A stretch of DNA of 33,252 nt from Bryobacterales bacterium (GTDB lineage: Bacteria; Acidobacteriota; Terriglobia; Bryobacterales; Bryobacteraceae): positions 1 through 33,252 of the forward strand of contig JAEUQE010000082.1 in assembly GCA_016789785.1 (NCBI GenBank). Direction: 5' to 3'. Position 1 is the stretch's first letter, and each line of letters starts with the position of its first letter. Shown here piece by piece: positions 31,709 to 33,252 of the stretch. The position numbers and the translations under genes are program-made. Below the pieces are notes generated by a model. The model saw nothing but the letters and a program-made list of their open reading frames with translations. It had not been told where the DNA came from and made no database searches.

Positions 31709-32962
31709 TCAGTTCAGTCGAATTCTGTTGTGGGCGTCCCAGGCCGACATGTCGGACAGGATCACCTCATCCCCAACCCTTAGACCCTCAATGATCTCGA
31801 TGGTGTTAACAGACCCGCGGCCCAATTTCACCTGAACGCGCGATGCTTCCTTGGTGCCCGCGTCCAGCCGGAACAGGGTGACCATGCTGTTTGGCTGCCC
31901 GAAAACAGGGCGTCCGACGTACACCACGTCGTTCAGCCGCTCGATCTCGACGTTGCCATCCACGCTCAAGTCCGGGCGGGCGCCGTCTGGCAATTTCCCT
32001 TCCAAACGCACATCCACGGTCACTGTACCGTTCACCACCGCCGGATCAATTCGCGATACGCGGCCTTCAATCGTACCGTTGCGCGTATCGATTACCGCTA
32101 CCTGCCCTACCGTAATATCCTTGGCCTGCGTTTCGGCAATCTTCAATTCCGCCTTCAACCGTTGCGGCTGAGCCACCTTTGCCAGTACTGTACCTGGGGT
32201 TACCCGCTGGCCCGGCTGCAACGAAAGTTCCTGCAGAACGCCGTCAGTACCCGCGCGGATCTTCAATTGGTCCACTTGCTCGCGCTTCAACTGCAGTTGC
32301 GCGCGCAGTTTCTCAATGTTCACCTGCTGCGACGCAAGCTGCGCGGCAATAGACTCCTGCGCGATCTCCAGCCGCTTCTTCTCGATCTCAAGACGCTTGG
32401 CGAGCTCCTCGGCGGTCGCGCGCGAAAGCTGCAGGTTGAGTTCCGGCGTCAGTCCGTCCTTGGCGAGTTTGGCATCGCGCTCATACTTCAGCTTCGCCTG
32501 CGTATACTCGCTTTCCAGTTGCGCCGCACGCGCCCGCTTCTCCAGCGTCTCGCTCTCAAGCTTCACCTTCAGGTCCGTGAGATTGGCCTCGGCCATCTTG
32601 ACCTGCCACTCGTAGTCGGTCATCGAAAGGCTGAGTTCCGGATTGCTGAGTTCCATCAGCAATGTGTTTTTGCTGACAGCGACACCGGGGCGGAGATGCA
32701 CCTTGTCAATGCGTCCGTCCGTGACCGCCGGGATCCAGAGAATTTCTTCGGGAATCAGCGTGCCAAGCCCGCGCACGGCACGCAGCATGGGGCCGCGTTC
32801 CACTTTTCCGATCCACACGCTCGACCGTTCCACGGGAGGAGCGGCGGGCTTCAGCCGGCTGAGCCCGTAGGTGATGAGCGGAATCGCCACCAGCAGGATG
32901 CCGACGAAGATGGACCGCTTAATGATTTTCGACCGTTTCGCGCCTTTGCGTGGGACGTCCAT
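31709..32962 (-). CDS. HlyD/MacA-type periplasmic adaptor
   Basis: A 417-residue membrane-fusion protein. The N-terminus is basic with one TM anchor (about 15-33). A beta/lipoyl segment (GRIDKVHLRPGVAVSKNTLLMELSNPEL) is followed by a long coiled-coil hairpin (about 105-235, Lys/Glu/Gln-rich) and the returning lipoyl half DGVLQELSLQPGQRVTPGTVLAKV. The membrane-proximal beta-barrel completes the protein. It links an inner-membrane transporter to an outer-membrane exit duct. The ABC ATPase gene follows after 80 bp. No strong ribosome binding site is seen near the start; an AT-rich stretch with CATAAT just upstream may be a promoter element. Confidence 0.92.
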   Translation of the reverse strand: MDVPRKGAKRSKIIKRSIFVGILLVAIPLITYGLSRLKPAAPPVERSSVWIGKVERGPMLRAVRGLGTLIPEEILWIPAVTDGRIDKVHLRPGVAVSKNTLLMELSNPELSLSMTDYEWQVKMAEANLTDLKVKLESETLEKRARAAQLESEYTQAKLKYERDAKLAKDGLTPELNLQLSRATAEELAKRLEIEKKRLEIAQESIAAQLASQQVNIEKLRAQLQLKREQVDQLKIRAGTDGVLQELSLQPGQRVTPGTVLAKVAQPQRLKAELKIAETQAKDITVGQVAVIDTRNGTIEGRVSRIDPAVVNGTVTVDVRLEGKLPDGARPDLSVDGNVEIERLNDVVYVGRPVFGQPNSMVTLFRLDAGTKEASRVQVKLGRGSVNTIEIIEGLRVGDEVILSDMSAWDAHNRIRLN

Positions 32963-33171
32963 GCAACTATTATGATTCCTCTTCAGTACTTATGGCACGG
33001 GTCGGGCCATCGCGCCAGAGTACGCCTTGCACTGTGGTTTCAATCACTTGGCGCAGCAGACGGGAGGGCGGGGTGTCCGATTGTGGGACGCGGTTGTGCG
33101 GATGCAACTTCCAGCAGCCATTGGGGCTGAGATCACGGCCCACCCGTTTCGCGCTGTGCCACACTCGAAGG

Positions 33172-33252
33172 ATGCCAGTTGCGATCACTCCCGGCAGTGC
33201 GCTGGAATCGATCCCCCTCGTTCGCGAGTTGTTCCAGGAGTATTGGAACGCC
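33172..33252 (+). CDS. Start of a GNAT-like acetyltransferase, cut by window end
   Basis: An ATG opens a frame that runs off the window after 27 codons: MPVAITPGSALESIPLVREL then FQEYWNA. The pattern of a short strand, then a helix with (I/L)PxVRxLFxEY, is characteristic of the N-terminus of many GNAT acetyltransferases. A CGAAGG sequence precedes the ATG. The rest of the gene is needed to confirm. Confidence 0.5.
   Translation, partial: MPVAITPGSALESIPLVRELFQEYWNA

Noticed and set aside
32970..33188. 72-codon minus-strand frame between the adaptor gene and the last gene
   Set aside because: It would overlap the GNAT-like start, has no clear ribosome binding site and matches nothing I recognise. 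It may be a fragment, but I cannot support it.
1..33252. CRISPR arrays, tRNA and rRNA genes
   Set aside because: No regularly spaced repeats, cloverleaf-like sequences or conserved rRNA segments were noticed on reading; a tRNAscan or Rfam search was not possible.

Overview
The window is about 33 kb of GC-rich chromosomal DNA with closely packed genes on both strands. The content suggests a soil-type Acidobacteriota, probably near the Solibacter/Bryobacter group. This is inferred from gene families typical of that group: an M56 peptidase carrying a GWxTD domain, a Tat-exported sugar isomerase, a small STGPTSAEGK-motif protein, GTG/TTG starts, and degenerate 7-nt GCTGANN repeats between genes. 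No rRNA, tRNA, CRISPR array, intact insertion sequence or prophage was seen.

Layout. 1-1471: the 3' part of a secreted alpha/alpha-toroid-like protein. 1798-5175: a histidine kinase and response regulator with overlapping genes, then a Tat-exported TIM-barrel sugar isomerase, ending at a bidirectional terminator. 5355-6711: a GNAT acetyltransferase and an exported metal-dependent phosphodiesterase-family protein. 6708-13678 (minus): a three-gene peptide-ligation cluster (transglutaminase-DUF2126 amidoligase, circularly permuted ATP-grasp fused to alpha-E, second transglutaminase). 13774-15838 (minus): a TlpA-like thioredoxin protein and a STGPTSAEGK protein. 16189-17568: a decayed zone with a broken DUF6932-like nucleotidyltransferase/HTH pair and palindrome-rich DNA that looks like the end of a mobile element.

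17569-22761 (plus): a second secreted toroid-like protein, rsmG, then a pair that stands out: a 127-residue protein ending in Gly-Gly with the look of a ubiquitin/ThiS/MoaD-like beta-grasp protein, directly followed by a DUF4132-family protein. 22798-24213: a PIN/Phd-type toxin-antitoxin module lying between the 3' remnants of two other genes. 24236-26437 (minus): an aldo/keto reductase and a UvrC-like protein with altered nuclease residues. 26474-28198 (plus): a BlaI repressor with two operator dyads and an M56 peptidase fused to a GWxTD domain. 28205-32962 (minus): membrane-fusion adaptor, ABC ATPase, single-pass coiled-coil protein, DUF418 membrane protein and a beta-lactamase-fold serine hydrolase, with no ABC permease in the run. 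The window ends in the first codons of a GNAT-like gene.

The most promising candidate for an undescribed system is the Gly-Gly protein plus DUF4132 pair (20241-22761). The next most interesting are the M56-GWxTD sensor unit and the ATP-grasp/transglutaminase cluster, whose products are unknown.
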